This document shows positions 7,273 to 13,263 of a stretch of DNA of 13,263 nucleotides, one piece after another. Source of the stretch: Pseudomonadota bacterium (GTDB lineage: Bacteria > Pseudomonadota > Alphaproteobacteria > Rhizobiales > Rhizobiaceae). The stretch's first letter is position 1. Each line of letters starts with the position of its first letter. Where the stretch lies: NCBI GenBank assembly GCA_023399635.1, contig JAEWOP010000205.1, positions 1 to 13,263 of the forward strand, read 5' to 3'. Made by a program: the position numbers and the translations under genes. The notes under the pieces are model-generated. The model did not search any database, was not told where the DNA came from, and saw only the letters and a list, made by a program, of their open reading frames with translations.

Positions 7273-8764
7273 CCTCGACTTCTGTCTGGAGCAATGGCTG
7301 GCCTACCCCGACAAAGGTTGGAACCCCGCGAAGGATGCCATGGAATGAGGTGAGCGGCTCGCCGACGGTCAGCCCGCAGCTGTTGACCTTGAATTCGCGG
7401 ATCGTGTCTTCGTGACTGCCCGTCCGCTTCTTGATAACGGAGATAGCCCGGCGAACTCGGCCCTCTGCTTCAAAATACCGAAGCAGGATAACGTTGTCAG
7501 CCAGATAGGTCACGTCAACGGGCGATTTCATATCCCCGACAAGGCCATGCTGCGCAACTGTCAGGAAGGTGTTGCAGCCTTGCCTGTTCAGATACTGCAA
7601 AAGCTCGTGCATATGCAGGATAAGCGCATTCTCTTCCGGCATCGAAGCCTGGTAACCGTTGATGCTGTCGATCACGACAATTCTGGCGTTGAAGTAAGCC
7701 ACCCGGTCACGTACGCGCTGCGCGAATTCGCCAGGTGATAGTTCGGCTGCGTCCAGCTGCTCGATGTGGATGAGACCTGCATCGCGCATCCCCTCCAGGT
7801 CCAACCCCATCGGTTTGACGCGAGCAAAGAGCAGGCCCAGCTCCTCGTCAAATACGAAGATTGCGGCCTTCTCGCCACGCTTGACCGCAGCCTGAACGAA
7901 TTGCATGGCAAAAATGCTCTTGCCCGTGCCCGCCGGTCCGATGAGAAGCGAGCTCGATCCGCGTTGCACGCCACCGTCCAGGAGGTCGTCCAGTTCCTTC
8001 AGGCCGCTTCCTAGCGTCGATCGTTCAAAGCTTGAGCGGTGCTCGATCGCCCGCAGCCGCGGAAAGACAGCGACACCACCGGTCCTGATGACGAAATCAT
8101 GATACCCGCCGCGGAAGGACTGGCCGCGATACTTGATGACCCGCAGCCGGCGGCGTTCGGAGCCATATTCTGGCGCCAGTTGCTCAAGGTGGATCACACC
8201 ATGAACGACGCTGTGGACGGTCTTGTCGAGACTATCGGCGGTCATATCATCGAGCAGGACAACGGTCGCATCGGAGCGGGCAAAGAAATGCTTGAGAGCG
8301 AGGATCTGGCGGCGATAGCGCAGCGAACTCTGCGCCAGCAACCGGATTTCCGACAAGCTGTCTATCACCACCCGCTGGGGCTTTACCCGCTCGAAGGCTT
8401 CAAAAATCAGCCGCGTCGTTTCACCAAGCTCAAGATCGGAAGAATAAAGTAGGCTTTGCTGCTGATCGGCATCCAAGAGGCTTTCCGGCGGCACAAGTTC
8501 AAAAATCTCGACCTGCTCGCCAATGTCGATCCCATGGGACCGGGCGCTTTGTCGTAACTCGCCTTCAGTTTCCGACAGGCTGATGTAAAGACAGCGCTCG
8601 CCAAGGCGCGCCCCTTCCATGAGAAATTGAAGAGCAACCGTGGTCTTGCCGGTTCCGGGCGATCCTTCCAACAGAAAGACATGTCCGCGTGACAAGCCCC
8701 CAGAGAGGACATCGTCAAGTCCTTCGACACCAGTCTTTGCTTTTGTGTTTGTGATATCGTCCAT
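7256..8764 (-). CDS. kaiC: KaiC-like double-domain RecA-type ATPase
   Basis: This 502-residue protein has two tandem KaiC domains, close to the 519 residues of cyanobacterial KaiC. Domain 1 has Walker A GSPGTGKT (34-41), the catalytic-Glu region SETE (64-67) and Walker B ending at D135. Domain 2 has Walker A GPAGTGKS (276-283), E307/E308 in FDEEL, and Walker B VVIDSINGY. By alignment of the VTYLADNVILL segment, T419 and Y420 occupy the places of the autophosphorylated S431 and T432 of cyanobacterial KaiC. Cyanobacterial KaiC keeps time with KaiA and KaiB; homologues in other bacteria act in stress or simple hourglass timing and often without KaiA. No kaiB or kaiA is seen here. GGAGG sits 4 bases before the ATG. 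The gene is translated ahead of, and overlaps, the hybrid kinase. Whether it keeps time or only switches on ATP state is unknown. Confidence 0.92.
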   Translation of the reverse strand: MDDITNTKAKTGVEGLDDVLSGGLSRGHVFLLEGSPGTGKTTVALQFLMEGARLGERCLYISLSETEGELRQSARSHGIDIGEQVEIFELVPPESLLDADQQQSLLYSSDLELGETTRLIFEAFERVKPQRVVIDSLSEIRLLAQSSLRYRRQILALKHFFARSDATVVLLDDMTADSLDKTVHSVVHGVIHLEQLAPEYGSERRRLRVIKYRGQSFRGGYHDFVIRTGGVAVFPRLRAIEHRSSFERSTLGSGLKELDDLLDGGVQRGSSSLLIGPAGTGKSIFAMQFVQAAVKRGEKAAIFVFDEELGLLFARVKPMGLDLEGMRDAGLIHIEQLDAAELSPGEFAQRVRDRVAYFNARIVVIDSINGYQASMPEENALILHMHELLQYLNRQGCNTFLTVAQHGLVGDMKSPVDVTYLADNVILLRYFEAEGRVRRAISVIKKRTGSHEDTIREFKVNSCGLTVGEPLTSFHGILRGVPTFVGVGQPLLQTEVEDGDHS

Positions 8765-9067
8765 ACTGCCTCCGTTCCACGCTCTAGATAGAGCAGATTA
8801 CGGCGGTTGGAAGATGGGATCACTGGACCGGACGTGGAGGCACAAAGAATGGCTGTAAAGCGGGACGGCCGCGTGATCTCGCGGCAGCAACGTGACGTCA
8901 ATCGGTCGCCCGACCCCGTTCTAAAGCTAACGGCAGTCGCGTCCCGCGAGGCTTGTGGCAGAGGAGAGCGATCAAGTCCAATCGAAAACGCCGCACCCCT
9001 GCCAGGCCAATGGCTTCGCCCTCGGAAGAAGGCACGCACCCTCCTTCCACTGCTCGGCCGCCGAGGG
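8765..9067. other. Intergenic stretch between SDR 2 and kaiC
   Basis: This is 303 bases without a convincing gene; the frames here show no family resemblance. It should carry the kaiC promoter, but I see no clear -35/-10 pair or EcfG-type site on the minus strand. A lone TTGACG (8901-8896) has no matching -10. Besides the kaiC-proximal inverted repeat, GCCCTCGG (9018-9025) and CCGAGGGC (9061-9068) form an 8-bp inverted repeat with a long 35-base gap next to the SDR 2 stop; this is a poor terminator. Confidence 0.5.
8781..8794. promoter_or_regulatory. Inverted repeat upstream of kaiC
   Basis: GCTCTA-GA-TAGAGC is a perfect 6-bp inverted repeat that ends 16 bases before the kaiC start codon and 7 bases before its GGAGG. 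In DNA it could be an operator; in mRNA it would form a small hairpin next to the ribosome site. The 2-base loop makes a stable RNA hairpin less likely than a protein site. Confidence 0.4.
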
Positions 9068-9823
9068 CTAGATCACCTGCCCGCCGGATACCTCGATGCG
9101 CTGGCCGTTGACCCAGCGATTATCCTCCGAAAGCAGGCTTGCAACCATCGGGCCGATATCATCCGGGACGCCGACGCGACCGAGCGCCGTCATCTCGGCA
9201 AAGACGGAATTCAGATCGGGGATATCGCGCACCGCGCCACCGAGGAAATCCGTTTCGATGGCACCCGGCGCCACCGTATTGACCGCGATACCGCGGCTGC
9301 CGAACTCCTTGGCCATGTAGACGCTTAAAACTTCCACCGCCCCCTTCATTGCCGAATAGGCGGCAAAGCCGGGATAGGAAATCCGCGTCAGTCCGGAAGA
9401 AAGATTGACGATCCGCCCGCCGTCGGCCAGCAGCGGCAGCAGAGCCTGCGTCAGAAAGAAGACCCCCTTGAAGTGGACGTTCACCAGCGCATCGAACTGG
9501 GCTTCGGTTGTGTCGGCGATTGCCGCCATGTCGCCATGTCCGGCATTGTTGACGAGGTGATCGAAGGTTTCGCGCTCCCAGGTGGTGGCAAGAGCAGTGC
9601 GCAGTTCGTCGGCGAAATACCGGAAGCCGGAGATGTCTCCGGTATCGAGCTGCAGCGCGACCGCCTTGCGGCCCTTTGCCTTTATCTCGGCAACAACGGC
9701 CTCGGCTTCGTCTTCGCGTGTGCGATAGGTGACGATCACATCGCCGCCCTTGCGGGCAATGCTGAGCGCCGTGTTGCGGCCAAGACCGCGGCTGGAACCG
9801 GTAACGAGTGCAATCTTTGTCAT
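9068..9823 (-). CDS. Short-chain dehydrogenase/reductase 2 (AraC-linked)
   Basis: This is a 251-residue classical SDR. TGSSRGLG (8-15) binds the nucleotide, NNAG is at 92-95, and the catalytic residues are S143, Y156 and K160 (YSAMK). VNTVAPGAIETDF (181-193) is the usual segment after the active site. YRTREDEA after the second strand suggests NADPH preference through its arginines (inference). The start is set by AAGGAG 7 bases upstream; an in-frame ATG 11 codons earlier has no such site. It diverges from an AraC/YqhC-type regulator, a layout common for reductases that remove reactive aldehydes or ketones, so it is probably controlled by that protein. Compared by eye with SDR 1, it differs throughout outside the family motifs, so the two do not look like a recent duplication. 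Substrate unknown. Confidence 0.9.
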   Translation of the reverse strand: MTKIALVTGSSRGLGRNTALSIARKGGDVIVTYRTREDEAEAVVAEIKAKGRKAVALQLDTGDISGFRYFADELRTALATTWERETFDHLVNNAGHGDMAAIADTTEAQFDALVNVHFKGVFFLTQALLPLLADGGRIVNLSSGLTRISYPGFAAYSAMKGAVEVLSVYMAKEFGSRGIAVNTVAPGAIETDFLGGAVRDIPDLNSVFAEMTALGRVGVPDDIGPMVASLLSEDNRWVNGQRIEVSGGQVI

Positions 9824-9830
9824 GGCGTAA

Positions 9831-9836
9831 CTCCTT
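9831..9836 (-). promoter_or_regulatory. Ribosome binding site that sets the SDR 2 start
   Basis: The minus strand reads AAGGAG, 7 bases before the ATG at 9823. It favours this ATG over the upstream in-frame one at 9856. Confidence 0.8.
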
Positions 9837-9921
9837 TTTGGTGACGCCGACACCATGCCTTGAACGGTTGCACTGCGGTTGCCGGAAGCTCTTTCTTGTT
9901 TGCCTATTCCTGCAGGTGAGA

Positions 9922-9950
9922 TTTACGCGTCCCATCTTGCGCATTATGAT
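9922..9950 (+). promoter_or_regulatory. Possible araC-type gene promoter giving a leaderless transcript
   Basis: TTTACG (9922-9927) and TATGAT (9945-9950) are spaced by 17 bases. The start point would fall at about 9956-9958, on the ATG itself, and no Shine-Dalgarno sequence precedes that ATG. Confidence 0.4.
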
Positions 9951-9956
9951 AGCGCC

Positions 9957-10847
9957 ATGACCGATACGCTTCTTGATGCCGTGCGCCGTTACTCGCTCGC
10001 CCATGCCGACCGCTCGGGCGTGGCCTCGACACCCATTGCGGGGCTTACCGTCATCCAGTCCACATCGCGCAGCGACCTCCAATACGCGATCTCCCAACCG
10101 CTTGCCTGCCTCGTGCTGCAGGGAACCAAGCATGTGATGATGGGGGACCGCTCCTTCGACTTCAAAGCCGGGGACCTGCTGCTGATTACCGCGGACGTGC
10201 CGACCGTCAGCCAGATCACCCAGGCAAGCGTGGCCGAACCCTATTTCTCGATGGTGATCGACCTCGATCCCGCTGTCATTGCGGAGCTGACACAGGAGAT
10301 GGCGGAAGTGCCGGATCGCGATCATACGGCGCTGCGCCTGGAGCCCACCAATGCGGAGGTGGCTGACAGCGCGTTGCGGCTGATGCGTTTGCTTGATCGT
10401 CCAGCGGCGATCCCGTTGCTGCACGCCCAGCTTATCCGGGAGATGCATTACTGGCTGCTTGCCGGGCGCCACGGATCGGCCATTCGCCGGCTTGGCTATG
10501 CCGACGGACATACGTCGAGGATCGCCCGTGCGGTCAGCCTCTTGCGGACGCAGTTTCGCCGAAGCGTCACAGTGGAAGAGCTTTCGGCAGTGGCCGGCAT
10601 GAGCCCCTCCTCTTTCCACCAGCACTTTCGCGCCATTACGTCGCTGTCGCCGCTGCAGTTCCAGAAACAGCTGCGGCTCATCGAGGCGCGGCGCTTGATG
10701 CTGGCGGAAGGCGCGACATCCAGCAACGCGGCCTATGCCGTCGGCTACGAGAGCGTTCAGCAATTCACCCGGGAATACCGCCGCATGTTCGGCCTGCCGC
10801 CGGTGAAGGAAATCCAGTCTGCGCGATCGAGCCTGCAGGCGGCTTGA
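9957..10847 (+). CDS. AraC family transcriptional regulator with AraC_N domain (YqhC-like)
   Basis: This 296-residue regulator has an N-terminal AraC_N cupin-like domain (about 20-170; PLACLVLQGTKHVMMG and AGDLLLITADVPTVSQI are typical of that family) and a C-terminal double helix-turn-helix. The first HTH is at about 205-226 (VTVEELSAVAGMSPSSFHQHF) and the second at about 254-275, ending in FTREYRRMFGLPP. E. coli YqhC, of the same family, activates aldehyde reductases. Its divergent neighbour SDR 2 is the likely target. The start chosen is the ATG at MTDTLLDAV; a TTG further up (9879) is in frame but has no support. The stop is only 10 bases from the end of the convergent DUF4287 gene, leaving no room for a separate terminator. 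Confidence 0.88.
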   Translation: MTDTLLDAVRRYSLAHADRSGVASTPIAGLTVIQSTSRSDLQYAISQPLACLVLQGTKHVMMGDRSFDFKAGDLLLITADVPTVSQITQASVAEPYFSMVIDLDPAVIAELTQEMAEVPDRDHTALRLEPTNAEVADSALRLMRLLDRPAAIPLLHAQLIREMHYWLLAGRHGSAIRRLGYADGHTSRIARAVSLLRTQFRRSVTVEELSAVAGMSPSSFHQHFRAITSLSPLQFQKQLRLIEARRLMLAEGATSSNAAYAVGYESVQQFTREYRRMFGLPPVKEIQSARSSLQAA

Positions 10848-10857
10848 ACCGGGCTAT

Positions 10858-11085
10858 CTAGGCACCTTTCGGCCGATCCTGAGCCAGCGTGTGGGCCACG
10901 ACCGCGTTTGCATGGCCGTGGCCCATCCCATGCTCATTCTTCAGGATGGCGACGAGTTGCATGTGCGCCGCCGGATAATGCTTGCGCACCACATCCTGCC
11001 ACTCGGCGATCGGCCGGCCATAGGTCTTCTCGATTGACGGGAAGTAGGAGGCGGGTCCCTTGGGTCCCTTGGGTTCCGTTGTCAT
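10858..11085 (-). CDS. DUF4287 domain-containing small protein
   Basis: This 75-residue protein reads PASYFPSIEKTYGRPIAEW and later LKNEHGMGHGHANAVVAHTL, the hallmark of the DUF4287 family, whose function is unknown. It is small, soluble and histidine-rich in the centre (HGMGHGHAN, residues 52-60). Its ATG overlaps the stop of the VOC gene as ATGA (11085-11082), so the two are coupled. The reading frame is open far upstream through the VOC gene (to 11595), but that extension is the wrong frame of a real gene and shows no family resemblance; the overlap and domain boundary fix the start at 11085. The N-terminus carries a short Lys-Gly-Pro repeat, encoded by a tandem DNA repeat. Confidence 0.85.
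   Translation of the reverse strand: MTTEPKGPKGPASYFPSIEKTYGRPIAEWQDVVRKHYPAAHMQLVAILKNEHGMGHGHANAVVAHTLAQDRPKGA
11053..11077. repeat. Nine-base tandem repeat inside the DUF4287 gene
   Basis: GGGTCCCTT occurs twice in a row (11053-11061 and 11062-11070), followed by a partial third unit GGGTTCC. On the coding strand it encodes repeated Lys-Gly-Pro. The unit is a multiple of three, so slippage would change length without breaking the frame. Confidence 0.85.
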
Positions 11086-11564
11086 GCCGCCTCTCCCCTG
11101 CGCGCCGCCTCGATCTTGGCCACGTCGATCTTCTGCATGGTCATCATCGCATCGAAGGCGCGCTTGGCCTCGGCGCCGCCGGCAGCCAACGCCTCGGTCA
11201 GCACGCGCGGCGTGATCTGCCAGGAGATGCCCCACTTGTCCTTGCACCAGCCGCATCCGCTCTCCTGCCCGCCATTGCCGACGATGGCGTTCCAGTAGCG
11301 GTCGGTCTCCTCCTGGTCTTCGGTCATGATCTGGAAGGAGAAGGCTTCGCTGTGCTTGAAGGTGGGGCCGCCGTTCAGCCCGATGCAGGGAATGCCTGCA
11401 ACCGTGAACTCCACGACGATCACGTCTCCCGCCTTGCCGGACGGGAAGTCCGAGGGTGCAGGGGTGGCGGCGCCGACCGCACTGCCGGGAAAGGTCGCCG
11501 CATAGAAGCTGGCCGCCTCCTCGGCATCCTTGACGTACCAGATGCAGATCGTGTTCTTGGCCAT
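11082..11564 (-). CDS. VOC superfamily protein, PhnB / 3-demethylubiquinone methyltransferase-like fold
   Basis: This 160-residue protein belongs to the PhnB-like branch of the vicinal oxygen chelate superfamily. It opens with ICIWYVKDAEEAASFYAATF, has the mid-protein IGLNGGPTFKHSEAFSFQI, and ends the fold with GCGWCKDKWGISWQITPRVL, the typical signature of this branch. FDAMMTMQKIDVAKIEAA closes the protein, as in many relatives. Names such as '3-demethylubiquinone methyltransferase' come from old annotation; the family has no methyltransferase fold and its reaction is unknown. GAGGAG lies 6 bases before the ATG and sets this start over an in-frame ATG at 11678. It is coupled to the DUF4287 gene. 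Confidence 0.87.
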   Translation of the reverse strand: MAKNTICIWYVKDAEEAASFYAATFPGSAVGAATPAPSDFPSGKAGDVIVVEFTVAGIPCIGLNGGPTFKHSEAFSFQIMTEDQEETDRYWNAIVGNGGQESGCGWCKDKWGISWQITPRVLTEALAAGGAEAKRAFDAMMTMQKIDVAKIEAARRGEAA

Positions 11565-11987
11565 GTCGCTCTCCTCTCGAAGCTGGATCGCACACCCATT
11601 GGCGATCGATAACCCAAGGACGAGGCTACTCCCGTCGCGCCGACATCGGCACCCCGAAAAATGCCGCCCGCCCCTCACCTGCGAAGCAGGCGGAAAGCCT
11701 GAGACTGGCGCTCCCGGATCCTTTCCCGTCTTTACGCGAGCTGCCTATGACCCTGCCCCTGCCGCTGAGGCGGCCATTGCGCCTTTCCGCGCGGCCAGAT
11801 CACGGCCCCGGGCACATCGGCTGCCACCCTCGCCTGTGGGAAAGCTCCCGCAACCGATGACAGCCACCTCCGTTGGCGCTAACGACGGCGCGACGGGCGG
11901 TGGATACGACCGTCGGATCAGGACAGTGAAGCACTTTGCCGTCGGAGCTCGATGCGCCGGCGGCTCTTACAGAATGGGGCAAGAGCA
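11565..11987. other. Long intergenic stretch between VOC and permease genes
   Basis: These 423 bases must hold divergent promoters for the VOC gene and the NCS2 permease. I find no credible gene, tRNA or complete riboswitch. CCTGC-GAA-GCAGG (11678-11690) is a short perfect hairpin of 5 bp. The 3' part shows GGGAAAGCTCCC followed by CCCGCAACC, slightly like one box of a cobalamin riboswitch, but the other boxes are missing. No clear -35/-10 pair stands out. Confidence 0.5.
11571..11576 (-). promoter_or_regulatory. Ribosome binding site of the VOC gene
   Basis: The minus strand reads GAGGAG, 6 bases from the ATG at 11564. It marks the true start well inside a longer open frame. Confidence 0.75.
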
Positions 11988-13263
11988 ATGGGCGAGATGG
12001 GTGGTTACTTTCCGCGGTGGCGGCTGAAGACGGAGGGGCGCATCCTGCCCGACGAGCGGCTTCCTGCCGGGCAGACCATGGTGCTCGGCCTGCAGCATGT
12101 CGTCGCCATGTTCGGCTCCACGGTGCTGGCGCCGATCCTGATGGGTTTCGACCCGAACGTCTCGATCCTGTTTTCCGGCATCTCGACGCTGATCTTCTTC
12201 ATCGCCGTCGGCGGGCGGGTGCCGAGCTATCTCGGCTCGTCCTTCGCCTTCATCGGGCCGGTTCTTGTCGCGACCGCAGCGACTGCCGGAGCGCCCAATC
12301 CGAACATCGCCGTGGCGCTCGGCGGCATCATCGTCGCAGGCGCGCTCTACGCGCTGATCGGCGTTATCGTCATGGCGGCCGGCCATCGCTGGATCGAGCG
12401 GCTGATGCCGCCGGTGCTGACGGGTGCCATCGTCGCCGCCATCGGCCTCGTGCTCGCGCCGATCGCCATCGCCAGCGCGTCGGGAACCGGTCCTGACAGC
12501 CCGGACGGCAGCCAGTTGTCGCGCTGGGTGGCCATCCTGACGGTCGCTGCGGTCGGGCTGATCGCGGTCTATGCCCCCGGCATGACCCGCCGCCTGCCGA
12601 TCCTCATCGGCGGCGCGCTCGCCTATATCGCCTACCTGGTGCTCGCCAACGGCTTCGGCATGGGCGCGCCGATCGATTTTTCCGGCGTCGCGGCGGCCGC
12701 GTGGTTTGGCCTGCCGAGCTTCACGACGCCGGTCTTCTCGGTTCCGGCGATCACGCTGATTGCGCCCGTCGTCGTCATCCTGGTGGCGGAAAACCTCGGG
12801 CACATCAAGGCGATCGGCGCAATGACCGACCGCAACCTCGATCCCTATCTCGGCCGAGCCTTCATCGGCGACGGCGTCGCAACCATGCTGTCCGGCTCCT
12901 TCGGCGGCACGGGCATGACCACCTATGCCGAGAACATGGGGGTGATGGCGGTGACGCGCATCTTCTCGACGCTCGTCTTCCTCGTGGCGGCCGCGATCGC
13001 CATTCTGCTCGGCTTCTCCCCGAAGTTCGGGGCGCTGATCCAGACAATCCCTGGCCCGGTGCTTGGCGGCTTGTCGATCGTCGTCTTCGGCCTGATCGCT
13101 GCGACGGCGGGGCGGATCTGGGTCGAGAACGAGGTCGATTTCGCCGAGCCGCGCAACCTCATCACCGTTGGCGTGGCTCTGGTGCTTGGCGCCGGCAACT
13201 TCAAGCTCGAGGTCGCCGGCTTCACGCTCGACGGCATCGGCACGGCGACCATCGGCGCAATCG
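11988..13263 (+). CDS. NCS2 family nucleobase permease (uracil/xanthine type), partial
   Basis: The gene runs off the window after 425 codons; relatives of about 430-460 residues suggest only the tail is missing. It is an inner-membrane nucleobase:proton symporter with many hydrophobic helices starting at ERLPAGQTMVLGLQHVVAMF. SYLGSSFAFIGP is a conserved family segment. VAENLGH has E268 and H272, and TTYAENMGVMAVTR has E315; these match the substrate-binding Glu241, His245 and Glu290 of E. coli UraA in order and spacing. RutG-like uracil or UraA/xanthine permease are the best guesses; substrate is not settled. The start is uncertain: in-frame ATGs lie at 11952, 11988 and 11997, none with a strong ribosome site. 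The opening GGYFPRWRLKTEG is typical of relatives, favouring 11988 or 11997. No pyrimidine or purine genes adjoin it in the window. Confidence 0.87.
   Translation, partial: MGEMGGYFPRWRLKTEGRILPDERLPAGQTMVLGLQHVVAMFGSTVLAPILMGFDPNVSILFSGISTLIFFIAVGGRVPSYLGSSFAFIGPVLVATAATAGAPNPNIAVALGGIIVAGALYALIGVIVMAAGHRWIERLMPPVLTGAIVAAIGLVLAPIAIASASGTGPDSPDGSQLSRWVAILTVAAVGLIAVYAPGMTRRLPILIGGALAYIAYLVLANGFGMGAPIDFSGVAAAAWFGLPSFTTPVFSVPAITLIAPVVVILVAENLGHIKAIGAMTDRNLDPYLGRAFIGDGVATMLSGSFGGTGMTTYAENMGVMAVTRIFSTLVFLVAAAIAILLGFSPKFGALIQTIPGPVLGGLSIVVFGLIAATAGRIWVENEVDFAEPRNLITVGVALVLGAGNFKLEVAGFTLDGIGTATIGAI

Noticed and set aside
8407..9039. Possible extra gene in the SDR 2-kaiC gap
   Set aside because: It mostly overlaps kaiC in a wrong frame, and the part in the gap has no recognisable motif or ribosome site.
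9159..10763. Long open frame on the minus strand (over 500 codons) across SDR 2 and the AraC gene
   Set aside because: Low-complexity, Arg/Gly/His-rich translation with no family resemblance; it is antisense to the AraC gene and a wrong frame of SDR 2, a normal effect of high GC.
11695..11740. CTGAGA and CCTTT, reminiscent of a TPP riboswitch
   Set aside because: The remaining THI-box elements are missing, and the downstream gene is a nucleobase permease, not thiamine-related.
11835..11875. Cobalamin riboswitch-like pieces (GGGAA, CCCGCAAC, GCCAC) upstream of the permease
   Set aside because: The order and spacing do not fit, the GGTG-AAA-TCC and AGCCAGGAGACC boxes are absent, and GGGAAAGCTCCC is itself a simple inverted repeat.
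1..13263. Mobile element, integron, CRISPR array or defence island
   Set aside because: No transposase, integrase, terminal repeat, spaced direct repeats, nuclease or toxin gene is seen; composition looks even along the window.

Overview
The window is GC-rich, gene-dense, ordinary bacterial chromosome-like DNA. Codon use, strong AAGGAG-type ribosome sites and the protein families point to an alphaproteobacterium, most likely Rhizobiales/Rhizobiaceae (Rhizobium, Agrobacterium, Ensifer, Shinella type). The y4iL-like catalase, the Pao-type aldehyde oxidoreductase and the KaiC/histidine kinase pair all fit that group. I see no rRNA, tRNA, CRISPR array, insertion sequence or phage gene.

Left block (1-3545, + strand): the last codons of an FAD-binding subunit, a full molybdenum hydroxylase large subunit (PaoC/YagR type) and a catalase-like haem protein of the y4iL group. 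The genes lie head to tail, with a 12-base gap and then an ATGA overlap. This reads as an aldehyde-oxidising enzyme coupled to a putative peroxide-handling protein.

Regulator and reductase modules: two short-chain dehydrogenases (SDRs) each sit back to back with a regulator. At 3604-5132 a TetR repressor diverges from SDR 1. Their 149-base spacer holds inverted -35 boxes and three copies of an operator-like ATAACG-N2-CGTTAT palindrome. At 9068-10847 SDR 2 diverges from an AraC/YqhC-type regulator, which may be read from a leaderless mRNA.

Central signalling block (5230-8764, - strand): a two-domain KaiC-like ATPase overlaps by 17 bases a CckA-like hybrid histidine kinase. The kinase starts with a degenerate receiver-like domain that lacks the phospho-acceptor aspartate, followed by PAS, HisKA, HATPase and an intact receiver. 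No kaiB or kaiA is present in the window. A perfect 6-bp inverted repeat lies just upstream of the kaiC ribosome site. This pair is the most interesting system here.

Right block (10858-13263): on the - strand, a VOC/PhnB-like protein is coupled by an ATGA overlap to a 75-residue DUF4287 protein that contains a small in-frame 9-bp tandem repeat. After a 423-base stretch with no recognisable gene, an NCS2 (uracil/xanthine type) permease begins on the + strand and runs off the window end.
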